DNA from: Bradyrhizobium liaoningense
GTDB taxonomy: Bacteria > Pseudomonadota > Alphaproteobacteria > Rhizobiales > Xanthobacteraceae
Assembly (NCBI RefSeq): GCF_018130785.1
Contig: NZ_JAFCJT010000029.1
Span: 1 to 64,000, forward strand
DNA length: 64,000 nt
Reading direction: 5' to 3'
The notes under the pieces: generated by a model
What the model saw: only the letters and a program-made list of their open reading frames with translations
Databases searched by the model: none
Told to the model about the DNA's origin: nothing
Translations under genes and position numbers: made by a program
Shown here: positions 26,111-33,615 of the stretch, in pieces
Position numbering within the stretch: position 1 is the first letter of the stretch
Layout of the letters: each line of letters starts with the position of its first letter

Positions 26111-26746
26111 GTTGATCTGGTCCTCATTAGCACGTTGTCACTTCCTCCAGTTGGGGAGAACGTCGCGAGCACTGTAATGGTTCAAATATCTGAGCGGGAC
26201 GTCGAGCGAACCGACCGAGGAGCACGAATTGCAAAAGATCTGGAATCTTCTTCCCTTCGGCAGAGGCTGCTGCTTCCGATACTATGATGATCCCGAGCGC
26301 CCTGGTGTCCGGTGGACGGCGTTTCTCGTGTTCTCTCCTGATCAGTTTGAGTACGAAAAAGAACAGGAATCGGGGCCCCACGTGCGGTCGCGAGAGCCCT
26401 CAATGGAGCCCTTGAGGCTTCGCAATCCGGAGCAGATGCTGGACGCCTTTGGCAGTGGGCTTGGTAAGCCAAACTCGAGGGCGACAATTTGCAATCGAGA
26501 CCGCAATGATGCGCGCAAGACTCCCGGTATGAAATTCGGCCGTGGGTTGGCCGGGATGTCGAAGCCCATTAGGGCGCTCGACGGCAAGCTCCAATTTGCA
26601 CGCGAAGACGAGCGCACAATCGTGCGCTGCAGTCTGCCGATCAGACGTTCCCGGGAACTAAATGGGAGCATAACCGGCGGTTTATACACCATTCAAGTCT
26701 CGGGGCCTAACGAGACCCTTCCACCGGGACAACTGTGAGTTGGACC
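26111..26746 (+). other. no confident gene
   Basis: Long frames overlap on both strands (plus 26229-26738; minus 26342-26692), but none shows a domain, and codon patterns are not decisive. The plus frame starts MQKIWNLLPFGRGCCFRYYDD and could be a short real protein; I cannot support it. Confidence 0.35.
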
Positions 26747-27088
26747 ATGTCGGGTTTGGGAGCTGACTTCGATCCCATTGGAATCGTGATTGATTGGTTG
26801 GATACATGCCGCGAGCGCCGCTTGGAAGACTTGCTATCGCTCTATGCAGATCTGGCTACTCTTGATTGCTGCAGCGGAGAACGGTTCGTCGGGCAGGCCG
26901 GCCTGCTTTGCTATTGGGAGGCCGCATTCGAACTGGACGAAGTCCATCCGGAGCCGGAAGGTGTTCGGCTCGACTACCGAGATTACAACGGCAGCGCTGT
27001 GAGCACGAAATTCTGGTTCGACGCCGAAGGCAGTATCACCAGAACGCTTTGCGTACCTCTCCCCGGTGCGAGATCGAGGGCTGCGTAG
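26747..27088 (+). CDS. NTF2-like small protein
   Basis: A 113-aa protein from ATG 26747 (GTG 26735 also in frame). DFDPIGIVIDWLDTCRERRLEDLLSLYADLATLDCCSGERFVGQAGLLCYWEAAF matches the nuclear-transport-factor-2/SnoaL fold and is clearly related to the protein at 49386-49760 (shared DFDPIG.IVDWLD.CR...L..LL..Y). Function unknown. A glycosyltransferase fragment begins within 7 bases of its stop. Confidence 0.7.
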   Translation: MSGLGADFDPIGIVIDWLDTCRERRLEDLLSLYADLATLDCCSGERFVGQAGLLCYWEAAFELDEVHPEPEGVRLDYRDYNGSAVSTKFWFDAEGSITRTLCVPLPGARSRAA

Positions 27089-27094
27089 CGATAG

Positions 27095-27742
27095 GGGGCG
27101 AAGCAAGCGATCTCCGACGACCAGCGCCGGCCGCTTCCGGAGGCGAACTGGATCGCTACGATCCAGCACGGTCTGCCGAAGGATCTATTTCGGCCGTCCT
27201 ATGAGCCTGGTTCGTACCTGGCCTTTCTTGGGCGGCTGACGGCCGACAAGGGCCCCGAAGACGCGATGCGCATCGCACGTGCTGCCGGCCCTCCGCTGCG
27301 GATCGCCGCCAAGATACCGCGCGCGGAGACGGCTTACTTCCAGAAGAAGCTCGAACCGAACATCGACGGCGAGAAAATCGAGCTCGTCGGCGAAGTCGAC
27401 GAGGCGCGGAAGCAACCGTTTCTCGCCGGCGCCAGGGCCCTGCTGTTTCCGATCGATTGGCCCGAGCCGTTCGGCCTCGTCATGATCGAGGCGATGGCCT
27501 GCGGGACGCCCGTCATCGCTTACCGCTCCGGCTCGGTGCCGGAAGTGGTGGAGGACGGCGTGACCGGCTTCATCGTCGAGAACGCCGCGGAGGCGATCGA
27601 GGCTGTGAACGATCTCGGCCGTCGAGATAGAAGAGCCGTCCCCGCCCGGTTCGAGGAGCGCTTCGTCGCGAGCCGGATGGCGCGGGAGTACGAAAGCCGG
27701 TATCGCGAGTTGATCACGCGCGCGACGCCGTCTCGAAGGTAG
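27095..27742 (+). pseudogene. glycosyltransferase family 4, N-terminally truncated
   Basis: The frame opens at 27095 with no start and reads AISDDQRRPLPEANWIATIQHGLPKDLF, then YLAFLGRLTADKGPEDAMRIAR and the GT4 donor-binding motif FPIDWPEPFGLVMIEAMACGTPVIAYRSGSVPEVVEDGVTGF. The C-terminal nucleotide-sugar domain is complete (~215 aa), but the N-terminal acceptor domain (~140 aa) is missing. The junction abuts the NTF2-like gene, so a deletion or insertion event is likely. It could still be translated from the internal ATG at 27266. Confidence 0.8.
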
Positions 27743-27846
27743 GCGCGCTCCGATGAGGAGGGCGGGCTCCGCAGGCTCCAAAGACGTCTCCTGAATTCGC
27801 TAATCGCGAATCCTTCACTGAACTCCCAGAGTCGAGCGCTGCATCG

Positions 27847-27871
27847 GGAACAAGCAGAACCTCCTCGCGTT
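27847..27871 (+). promoter_or_regulatory. EcfG-type promoter for PRC-barrel gene 2
   Basis: GGAAC (27847-27851), 16 bases, CGTT (27868-27871): an exact consensus 50 bases before the ATG at 27922. Confidence 0.65.
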
Positions 27872-27921
27872 GTGGAGCGCGGCATCCGACCGGACGCCGA
27901 CGTCACTGGAGGAGATAGAAG

Positions 27922-28431
27922 ATGAAAAGCGTTCTTGCCGTCGCTCTGCTTGGCGCGGCCGTGATCGGCGGCGCTGCGTTCGCGCAATCCACGCAGCCGG
28001 CCGATCGCGCCGCTACCGCGACCACGGGCCAGCCGGCTCATGCGCAGATGGCTCTCAAGGGAAGCTGGCGCGCCTCGAAGCTGATGGGTCTGAACGTCTA
28101 CAACGAGGCCAACGAGAAGCTCGGCGACATCAACGAACTGCTGGTCGACAAGAGCGGCAAGATCGAAGCCGTGGTGATCGGCGTCGGCGGCTTCCTGGGA
28201 ATGGGCGAGCATGATATTGCCGTCTCCATGGACAAGTTGAAGTTCGTCGAGGAGCCGGTCCGGACTACCTCCAGCGGCAACTCGACTGCGCGTGACACGA
28301 CCACCGGCGCCGCTTCCACGAACACCACCCACCGCAACACGAACGATTGGGTGCCTGACCACGCCGTCATGAATGGCAACAAGGAGCAGTTGAAGGCGCT
28401 GCCGCAGTTCAAATACTCAGACTACAATTAG
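27922..28431 (+). CDS. exported PRC-barrel domain protein
   Basis: A 169-aa protein; GGAGGAG lies 8 bases before the ATG. The signal peptide is MKSVLAVALLGAAVIGGAAFA-Q. The mature part is a PRC-barrel (LMGLNVYNEANEKLGDINELLVDKSGKI...GGFLGMGEHDIAVSMDKLKFV), a Thr/Ser/Asn-rich linker, and an end QLKALPQFKYSDYN that matches its paralogue at 5643-6059. Periplasmic. The EcfG-type promoter suggests stress induction. It is followed by two hairpin terminators. Confidence 0.9.
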   Translation: MKSVLAVALLGAAVIGGAAFAQSTQPADRAATATTGQPAHAQMALKGSWRASKLMGLNVYNEANEKLGDINELLVDKSGKIEAVVIGVGGFLGMGEHDIAVSMDKLKFVEEPVRTTSSGNSTARDTTTGAASTNTTHRNTNDWVPDHAVMNGNKEQLKALPQFKYSDYN

Positions 28432-28448
28432 GCAAGCAAACGCTCGCG

Positions 28449-28477
28449 GAAAAGGGACCCCACGGGCCCCTTTTTTG
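28449..28477 (+). terminator. rho-independent terminator after PRC-barrel gene
   Basis: AAAAGGGACCC (28450-28460) pairs with GGGCCCCTTTT (28464-28474) apart from one mismatch, followed by more T residues. Confidence 0.7.
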
Positions 28478-28508
28478 CGCATACGCAACCACGGAAATCC
28501 AAAGAAAA

Positions 28509-28541
28509 CGGCCCGCCCGGGTTCGCCGGACGGGCCGCTTT
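28509..28541 (-). terminator. hairpin terminator, probably for the leftward small-gene operon
   Basis: CGGCCCG (28509-28515) pairs with CGGGCCG (28531-28537), with an inner CCGG/CCGG helix. On the minus strand the hairpin is followed by GTTTTCTTT. It sits 14 bases past the stop of the 26-aa peptide. Confidence 0.55.
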
Positions 28542-28554
28542 AGCGTCAATCCGC

Positions 28555-28635
28555 TCAGTGCATGTGAATCAAGAAATAGCCGAGACCGCCAACAACGAAA
28601 ACGGCGGGAACGGCCCACAAGATCAATACGGGCAT
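28555..28635 (-). CDS. 26-aa single-span membrane peptide
   Basis: MPVLILWAVPAVFVVGGLGYFLIHMH: one ~20-residue hydrophobic helix. A near-perfect GGAGGAG lies 3 bases before the ATG, and a hairpin terminator lies just past the stop. It begins 44 bases after the 75-aa exported protein and probably shares its EcfG-type promoter. Function unknown; comparable single-span peptides often stabilise membrane complexes. Related-looking peptides are listed at 43.7-50.6 kb. Confidence 0.7.
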   Translation of the reverse strand: MPVLILWAVPAVFVVGGLGYFLIHMH

Positions 28636-28679
28636 GTGCTCCTCCGAACGATTACATCGGGGCAACGGACGCCTGGTGT

Positions 28680-28907
28680 TTACTGTTCAGTACAGACCTT
28701 CGTGGTCTTCACGGCGGACTCGGCTTCGGTCTTGGTCTTGTACACGCCGTCTCCTACGACGGTGGTGGTCGTGGTCGTCGGCTTGGTGTCGACGACGGTG
28801 CACTTCTTGGTGCTCGCGTCGCGGACGATGTAGAACTCTGCGGCGCTGGCTGCCTGTGTGCCGAGGGCGAAAGCGGCAAGAGCGCCGCATACGATCAGCT
28901 TCTTCAT
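28680..28907 (-). CDS. 75-aa exported Thr-rich protein
   Basis: GGAGGAGG lies 5 bases before the ATG at 28907. The signal peptide is MKKLIVCGALAAFALGTQAASA-A. The mature part (EFYIVRDASTKKCTVVDTKPTTTTTTVVGDG.YKTKTEAESAVKTTKVC) has two Cys that may pair. The pattern 'YIVRD..TKKC.VV' recurs in small periplasmic rhizobial proteins. An exact EcfG-type promoter lies upstream. Function unknown. Confidence 0.8.
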   Translation of the reverse strand: MKKLIVCGALAAFALGTQAASAAEFYIVRDASTKKCTVVDTKPTTTTTTVVGDGVYKTKTEAESAVKTTKVCTEQ

Positions 28908-28943
28908 GATGTCCTCCTCCAATGGCGTTAAGTAGTCACTGCC

Positions 28944-28968
28944 AACGACACGCCCAGTTAGAAGTTCC
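28944..28968 (-). promoter_or_regulatory. EcfG-type promoter for the 75-aa/26-aa operon
   Basis: On the minus strand GGAAC (28964-28968), 16 bases, CGTT (28944-28947): an exact consensus 36 bases from the ATG. Divergent from the EcfG-like promoter at 29083. Confidence 0.65.
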
Positions 28969-29082
28969 ACTTATTCCCGAGCGTAGATGGACAGTGTGCT
29001 ATCGGGGCGGTCGCAGCAGGGGCTGTCTTTGGAGCGCGTTTCGAGACGGGAGCAGAGACTGATTACCGAATTATCCCGATTT

Positions 29083-29107
29083 GGAACTCACCATGCCACC
29101 GCGTGTT
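29083..29107 (+). promoter_or_regulatory. EcfG-like promoter for the DUF1236 gene
   Basis: GGAAC (29083-29087), 16 bases, TGTT (29104-29107), one base off consensus, 29 bases before the ATG. Confidence 0.45.
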
Positions 29108-29136
29108 ATCGGGCGACCAAATTGGGAGGTTTTCAG

Positions 29137-30234
29137 ATGAACAAGCCTTTATTCTTAGCCACGACCGCCGCAGTTGCGATCGCAACGTCGGCGTTCGCGC
29201 AGTCGTCGCCCAGCACTTCGAGCTCGAATCCGCCGACGACGCAGCGGCAGGAGTCCACATCCACGACGACGCCGTCATCATCGTCCACGACAACGTCGTC
29301 CAGCTCGTCAGGGCAGGCCACGAATCCTTCGACAAATTCGACCCAGACACAGCAGCCGTCCTCGACGGGTCAAAACGCTGCGAATCCGACTTCCAATTCC
29401 AGCACCGGCACAAACGCCTCGCAGGCGCCGACCTCGAGCCAGGCCCAGACCAACCAGCCCTCCAATCAGACCACTACGCCTTCGAACCGGGCGCAGACCA
29501 ATCCTCCGTCGAACACGAACGCCCAGTCGCAGAGCACCAATCCGCCCGCCTCGGGCACCAACCAGGCGCAGTCGCCGACGGGCAGCGGTTCGACCAACAC
29601 GGCGCAGCAGCCAAACGACCGGCAGAACACGGCGGATCGCTCTTCGAACAGCAACGTGAACGCGTCGGTGAACGTCAACGATCAACAGCGGACCCGCATC
29701 AGCGCGTCGATCTCGCACCTGAACGTGCAGCCCCTCGCCAACGTGAACTTCTCGCTCTCGGTCGGCACGGCCGTGCCGCGCGACGTCCGTCTGCAGCCGC
29801 TGCCGACGGAGGTAGTCGAGATTGTGCCGCAGTATCGGGGCTACGACTTCGTCCTGGTGAAGGACGAGATCGTCATCGTAGAACCGTCCAGCTACAAGAT
29901 CGTGGCGGTCATGCCGTATTCGGGTCGCTCCACGGCTGCCGCCCCGGCACGAACCGAGCAGCGCAAGGTCACCTTCAGCGATCGCGACCGTGAGGTGATC
30001 CGCAAGCAGGCCAAGGCGCGCCCCGTCGAGCGCGAGCGCCGCACGACCGGCAGCACCGTCCGCACCGAGATCCGGACCGGCGAGCGTGTGCCCGAAGGCG
30101 TGGAGATCGAAGCGTTTCCGGAGGAAGTCTATCGGGATGCTCCGACCTTGCGCGAGTACCGATACATCAACCGGGACAGCCGCACCTACATCGTCGAACC
30201 CCATGAGCGTCGCATCATCGAAGAGATCGACTGA
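29137..30234 (+). CDS. exported DUF1236-domain protein with long Ser/Thr/Gln/Asn linker
   Basis: A 365-aa protein from ATG 29137; GGGAGG lies about 8 bases upstream. Signal peptide MNKPLFLATTAAVAIATSAFA-Q. Residues ~25-185 are a low-complexity S/T/N/Q/P linker. Two DUF1236-like repeats follow: VRLQPLPTEVVEIVPQYRGYDFVLVKDEIVIVEP..YKIVAVMP and GVEIEAFPEEVYRDAPTLREYRYINRDSRTYIVEPHERRIIEEID. Periplasmic or envelope-associated. Co-transcribed with the next gene (25-base gap). Stress induction is suggested by the EcfG-like promoter. Function unknown. Confidence 0.88.
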   Translation: MNKPLFLATTAAVAIATSAFAQSSPSTSSSNPPTTQRQESTSTTTPSSSSTTTSSSSSGQATNPSTNSTQTQQPSSTGQNAANPTSNSSTGTNASQAPTSSQAQTNQPSNQTTTPSNRAQTNPPSNTNAQSQSTNPPASGTNQAQSPTGSGSTNTAQQPNDRQNTADRSSNSNVNASVNVNDQQRTRISASISHLNVQPLANVNFSLSVGTAVPRDVRLQPLPTEVVEIVPQYRGYDFVLVKDEIVIVEPSSYKIVAVMPYSGRSTAAAPARTEQRKVTFSDRDREVIRKQAKARPVERERRTTGSTVRTEIRTGERVPEGVEIEAFPEEVYRDAPTLREYRYINRDSRTYIVEPHERRIIEEID

Positions 30235-30259
30235 TCTCGCTACGGAAAGGAGAACATCC

Positions 30260-30580
30260 ATGAAGACCATCGCACTGGGACTGTTCGCGGCCTCCCTCCT
30301 GGGATCGGCTGCGATCGCCGCTCCGCTCAATCCGACCGCCCCAGGCCCGACCGGGCTTTCCTCTGGAACGGAGCAGGTCCGGCTCGTCTGCAACGAGTAC
30401 GGCCGTTGTTTCCGGACCCGCGGCCCGCGCTACGTTCAGCGCTACTACGGCGACGACGACGCCTACGTCGCGCGCCGCAGCTACGGCCACTACGGCGGAC
30501 CCGGCTACTACGACCGCGGCTACGGCTACTACGGCGGCGGGCCGAGCATCGGGTTCAGCTTCGGTACCCGGAGCTGGTGA
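30260..30580 (+). CDS. exported Gly/Tyr/Arg-rich small protein
   Basis: A 106-aa protein with AAGGAG about 10 bases upstream. Signal peptide MKTIALGLFAASLLGSAAIA-A. The mature part has a Cys pair (VCNEYGRCFRTRGPR) and a Gly/Tyr/His/Arg-rich tail (SYGHYGGPGYYDRGYGYYGGGP). This type of short secreted protein is frequent in Bradyrhizobium; a role at the cell surface is inferred from composition only. A terminator follows. Confidence 0.8.
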   Translation: MKTIALGLFAASLLGSAAIAAPLNPTAPGPTGLSSGTEQVRLVCNEYGRCFRTRGPRYVQRYYGDDDAYVARRSYGHYGGPGYYDRGYGYYGGGPSIGFSFGTRSW

Positions 30581-30588
30581 GTAAGACA

Positions 30589-30613
30589 AGGGCCGCTCTC
30601 CGAGCGGCCCTTT
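30589..30613 (+). terminator. rho-independent terminator
   Basis: AGGGCCGCT (30589-30597) pairs perfectly with AGCGGCCCT (30603-30611), 5-base loop, then TT. It closes the DUF1236 operon. Confidence 0.75.
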
Positions 30614-30636
30614 CGCTGGTAATCTACGGTGAAAAG

Positions 30637-30803
30637 ATGTCCGCTCTTGCGAAGCTGATGGTACAGAAAGAGCAATTGCTGGCCGGCTCGAAGTCGATTC
30701 CGCCCCGAACGAGCGCGCCGAAATCCAAGCTCTGCTCGCCAAGATCGAAACCGCTCTTAATCTGCTTGAGCCACAGGGCGCTCCTCTGACGAGCGGCAGA
30801 TAG
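30637..30803 (+). pseudogene. frameshifted 55-aa small protein (MSALAKL..QKEQLL family)
   Basis: MSALAKLMVQKEQLLAG from ATG 30637, then the frame is lost; the next frame continues LEVDSAPNERAEIQALLAKIETALNLLEPQGAPLTSGR-stop. Restoring one G to the GG at ~30684-30685 rebuilds a 55-aa coiled-coil protein typical of Bradyrhizobium (QK..LL..L..D..PNER.EI..LLAKI.TALNLL). Function unknown. Confidence 0.7.
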
Positions 30804-30837
30804 CGATACTCAATCAGCATTTGAGGCGAGGATGATA

Positions 30838-31195
30838 ATGCGATTAGTTGCCAACTTGGCTATCTCGCCTTCCTACATCGTTTGCGCCGAGGACGCTCCT
30901 ATCCGATAGACGCCTTCGACGGTGCGTGGCACTTGATCTTCGAGACACGGTCCGGATCTTGCGATCCAAGCTACAATTTCGACGTGAACATCTCGAAGGG
31001 CAACATCTCTCATCCCAACCTTGTCAAATTTCGGGGCGCGTATCGAAGGCCGGCGCGGTGCGTGCTTCTGTAACGGTTCAGGATAAACATGCCGCGGGTG
31101 CCGGCAGATTGGAGCCGACAAGCGGATCGGGAACTTGGAGTGGCTATTCCGGCGCAGCCAAATGTAGCGGGATCTGGAAAGCGACCAAGGTCTAG
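30838..31195 (+). pseudogene. exported conserved hypothetical, two single-base frameshifts
   Basis: Pieces in successive frames read MRLVANLAI...VCAEDAP / YPIDAFDGAWHLIFETRSGSCDPSYNFDVNISKGNISHPNLVKFRG / RVSKAGAVRASVTVQDKHAAGAGRL....GTWSGYSGAAKCSGIWKATKV. This matches a periplasmic Bradyrhizobium family (G.W...F.T.SG.CD..Y.F.V.I..G...HPNLVKFRGRVS..GAVRASV.V.D..A.GSG.L). Adding one C near 30898 and one G in the GGGG at 31032-31035 restores a 119-aa protein. Function unknown. Confidence 0.7.
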
Positions 31196-31210
31196 GAGGA
31201 CCTCAGAAGT

Positions 31211-31462
31211 ATGGAAAAGGGTGGACGCATCCCGCTCGATAGAAAGCTGGCGGAGCTGGTGGGTTGCGATTGGCAGACGGCCGCCGAGATTCAGCGCATT
31301 TCGGGCGGAGAAACGCTGGAAGTTGCGAAGACACTCGACCGGCTGTGGGAGGGCGGGCTCATTGAGCGGGAAACGCTGGACATAGGCATCGGCGCGCGGC
31401 GCAAAGGTGGAGGGGCACAATTGCGACGCATCAGGTATAGGCGCAAAATATCGAAACCATAA
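31211..31462 (+). CDS. 83-aa winged-helix-like small protein
   Basis: AGGAGG lies ~10 bases before the ATG. LDRKLAELVGCDWQTAAEIQRISGGETLEVAKTLDRLWEGGLIERET resembles a compact winged helix of the MarR/IclR kind (helix, turn, recognition helix, then GLIER wing). A DNA-binding role is possible, but the domain call is from pattern only. The tail is basic. Confidence 0.6.
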   Translation: MEKGGRIPLDRKLAELVGCDWQTAAEIQRISGGETLEVAKTLDRLWEGGLIERETLDIGIGARRKGGGAQLRRIRYRRKISKP

Positions 31463-31515
31463 CGATCTCGTTTCAGCACCGGGAGCTGTCGCGCGACGGT
31501 GCCGTCGGCGGCCTG

Positions 31516-32931
31516 TCATCGGCGAGAGGCCAAGGTGGGCGCACCGGTAGGCGCCCGCGCCGGGTCCATCAGGCCAGCCTGCAATTCCGCGCGCCTCTCC
31601 GCCACAGCATGATCGAAAAGTTCGAGGGCCAGGGCAAAGGCAGCCAGGTCCTCTTGTTCGATGGCCCCCTCGTCGAAACAAGTGAGGGCTTCCTTGATGA
31701 TGGCGTCGACCTCGCGTTGAGTGGCCGCGAACTCACTTTCGGATTGAACGGCGCGAATCTCGGAAGCCGCGGCAAGGATCCGGTTGCGATGGACGATGTT
31801 TTCGTCCCGTTCGTCCCGGTTGAGATAACGACGCAGCCATGCAGCGGCCGAGCCGATGCCTGACAGCAGCAACAAGGTGAACCAAATGTAGTCGCTATAT
31901 TTGTCCAGGAATGTCCGTTCCGTGCCGTTGATGACGGCGGCTGCGCCGCGGTGCACGGACGGCTCGGCCTCCTTTTCGGTCTCCGGCTTGGTGATATGGG
32001 CGGCGCCGGCGGCATGCTGTGTGATGGTATCCCGGACCGCGAAAAGCTGCCGATAGAAGGCCGCCGCCTTGGCTTCGGAAAGCACTTTTCTGGCCAGGAT
32101 CAAGTGGCTGACAGCGATCGTATCGACCTTTTCCTCGGGCCATGCCGGTTTCGCGTTGAAGACGCCGGGCGGAAGCTCGTCGGCCTCATAGCGCGAGTGC
32201 TTCAACGCGATGGCCTCAGATGCGTCGATCGGGAGGAACTTCGGCGTGCCGCGCGTGCGGGCTGTCGCCGCGATCGCGTCGGCTGTGATCTTGCTGTCGA
32301 GCGGACCCACGGCCAGGTACGCTTCGATAGTGCGATCTTGCGCGAGTTTTTCGATCTCGTCCGTGCCGAACTGCGCCACGCCGACCTTGTCCGGCTCCAC
32401 GCCGGACCCATCGAGGATAACCCGCAAGACCGACGCGTTTGCTGCAGTCCTACCTATGACGCCGACCTTGCGACCGGCAAGATCTGGTATTTCAGCGATC
32501 TTTGCAGCGGTCTTCTTTTTCGCGACCTTGCCGCCTGGTCCGGAAAATGACCATAGGACGACGTAGTTCTTGCGCAGCACAGCGAGCGTTTGCGCGTCCG
32601 AAGGCATGCTCAGATCAGCGGGGCCGACCGCGAGCTCGGCCTTGCCATTGCCGAGCAGGGCGAGCGATTCGGCTGCCCCAGCGGTCGTTATCGGGGACAG
32701 CATCACGGTACGGCTTTCGTCGGCGAACGCCTCGGCCATGGCCTTTACCACCGCATGGTCTTCGCTGCCGGTCGGTCCCACGGCGACCCGAAGCGTCGTG
32801 GGCTGCAGGACGTAATAGAGAGCTCCGCCAGCGGCCAGAAAGACCGCGAATCCAACGGCTAGGACCAGCAGCAAGGAGCGGGTCTTTCGCCGCTGAATAT
32901 CTTGTCTATTGCTGCCACTGGAGGAGGACAT
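31516..32931 (-). CDS. TAXI-family solute-binding protein with membrane anchors
   Basis: A 471-aa protein from ATG 32931 with GGAGAG upstream. An N-terminal TM (SLLLVLAVGFAVFLAAGGALYYVL) precedes a TAXI/NMT1-like periplasmic binding domain (LRVAVGPTGSEDHAVVKAMAEAF..., LALLGNGKAELAVGPADLS, DLAGRKVGVIGRTAANASVLRVIL). A second TM (YIWFTLLLLSGIGSAAAWL) lies near residue 365 and precedes a cytosolic helical tail. The two TMs bracket the sensor-like domain. No TRAP permease is nearby, so it may sense a ligand rather than feed a transporter. It lies 124 bases downstream of the MOSC gene on the same strand. Confidence 0.85.
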   Translation of the reverse strand: MSSSSGSNRQDIQRRKTRSLLLVLAVGFAVFLAAGGALYYVLQPTTLRVAVGPTGSEDHAVVKAMAEAFADESRTVMLSPITTAGAAESLALLGNGKAELAVGPADLSMPSDAQTLAVLRKNYVVLWSFSGPGGKVAKKKTAAKIAEIPDLAGRKVGVIGRTAANASVLRVILDGSGVEPDKVGVAQFGTDEIEKLAQDRTIEAYLAVGPLDSKITADAIAATARTRGTPKFLPIDASEAIALKHSRYEADELPPGVFNAKPAWPEEKVDTIAVSHLILARKVLSEAKAAAFYRQLFAVRDTITQHAAGAAHITKPETEKEAEPSVHRGAAAVINGTERTFLDKYSDYIWFTLLLLSGIGSAAAWLRRYLNRDERDENIVHRNRILAAASEIRAVQSESEFAATQREVDAIIKEALTCFDEGAIEQEDLAAFALALELFDHAVAERRAELQAGLMDPARAPTGAPTLASRR

Positions 32932-33054
32932 TTGCTCTCCGATGCTCCGCTTTCTGCGCGTCCTGCGTCCCAGCTCTCTACCGGGAACTTGCGGACCTCC
33001 GAGCCGTTCCCGAACCGGCGCACTTCTTGGATGTACGGACAATAGGCGTCCAGC

Positions 33055-33615
33055 CTAGAGGGACGGTAGACCATGAAAGACAGAAGGAAGCCGAATTCGC
33101 GCGGTGTCGCCAGGCGCGACCCTTCCCCCGAACCTCACCACGCCCAGCACCCCGCATTTGAACGGAGGGCCCATTTTTGCCGACGACAGCACATGCCGCC
33201 TCAGACCGGCTCGGAAGCGGTCGATGAGGACGCAGGGCGTCCGGAGCCCGGTCAGCTCTACGACCGCCGTCGTTCCGAACTCGATCAACGTCCCGAGCGG
33301 CATCCGCTCGAGGTCCAAGCCGGCGGTGGTAATGTTCTCGCCGAGTTCGCCCGGTCGGACCTTGAAGCCATCCGCGAAAAGGGTTGCGAAGAGCTCGGAC
33401 GGGATCAGGTGGACCTGCCGCAGATTTGGGAGGCGGGGCTGGTGACGGGCCAGATAGCGGTGCCGGACGAACGCGCCGGCGTGGGCATCACCTTCCACGC
33501 CATGGCCTTCCACCAGCACTATGTGGTCCTCTGTCGGTTTGCTGAAGTGGTGCCCGCGATCAGCGGCGACCGCCACCACCCTTCCTTCGAGCGAGAGGTC
33601 GTGCGCGTGCGACAT
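33055..33615 (-). CDS. MOSC-domain protein
   Basis: A 186-aa protein from ATG 33615, which overlaps the PolX stop (TGATG). MSHAHDLSLEGRVVAVAADRGHHFSK opens a MOSC beta-barrel; LRQVHLIPSELF, RPGELGENITTAGLDL and GLRTPCVLIDRF are family motifs, the Cys being the conserved sulphur-carrier/molybdopterin ligand position. MOSC proteins transfer sulphur or bind Mo cofactor; they are cytosolic. An extra base in the upstream gene makes this frame run on from PolX and falsely look like a fusion. Confidence 0.85.
   Translation of the reverse strand: MSHAHDLSLEGRVVAVAADRGHHFSKPTEDHIVLVEGHGVEGDAHAGAFVRHRYLARHQPRLPNLRQVHLIPSELFATLFADGFKVRPGELGENITTAGLDLERMPLGTLIEFGTTAVVELTGLRTPCVLIDRFRAGLRRHVLSSAKMGPPFKCGVLGVVRFGGRVAPGDTARIRLPSVFHGLPSL

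Noticed and set aside
26229..26738. 169-aa plus-strand ORF
   Set aside because: No motif, overlapped by equally long minus-strand frames; codon usage not convincing.
29103..30393. Long alternative frames over the DUF1236 gene
   Set aside because: They mirror the low-complexity linker; the signal peptide and domain are in the 29137 frame only.
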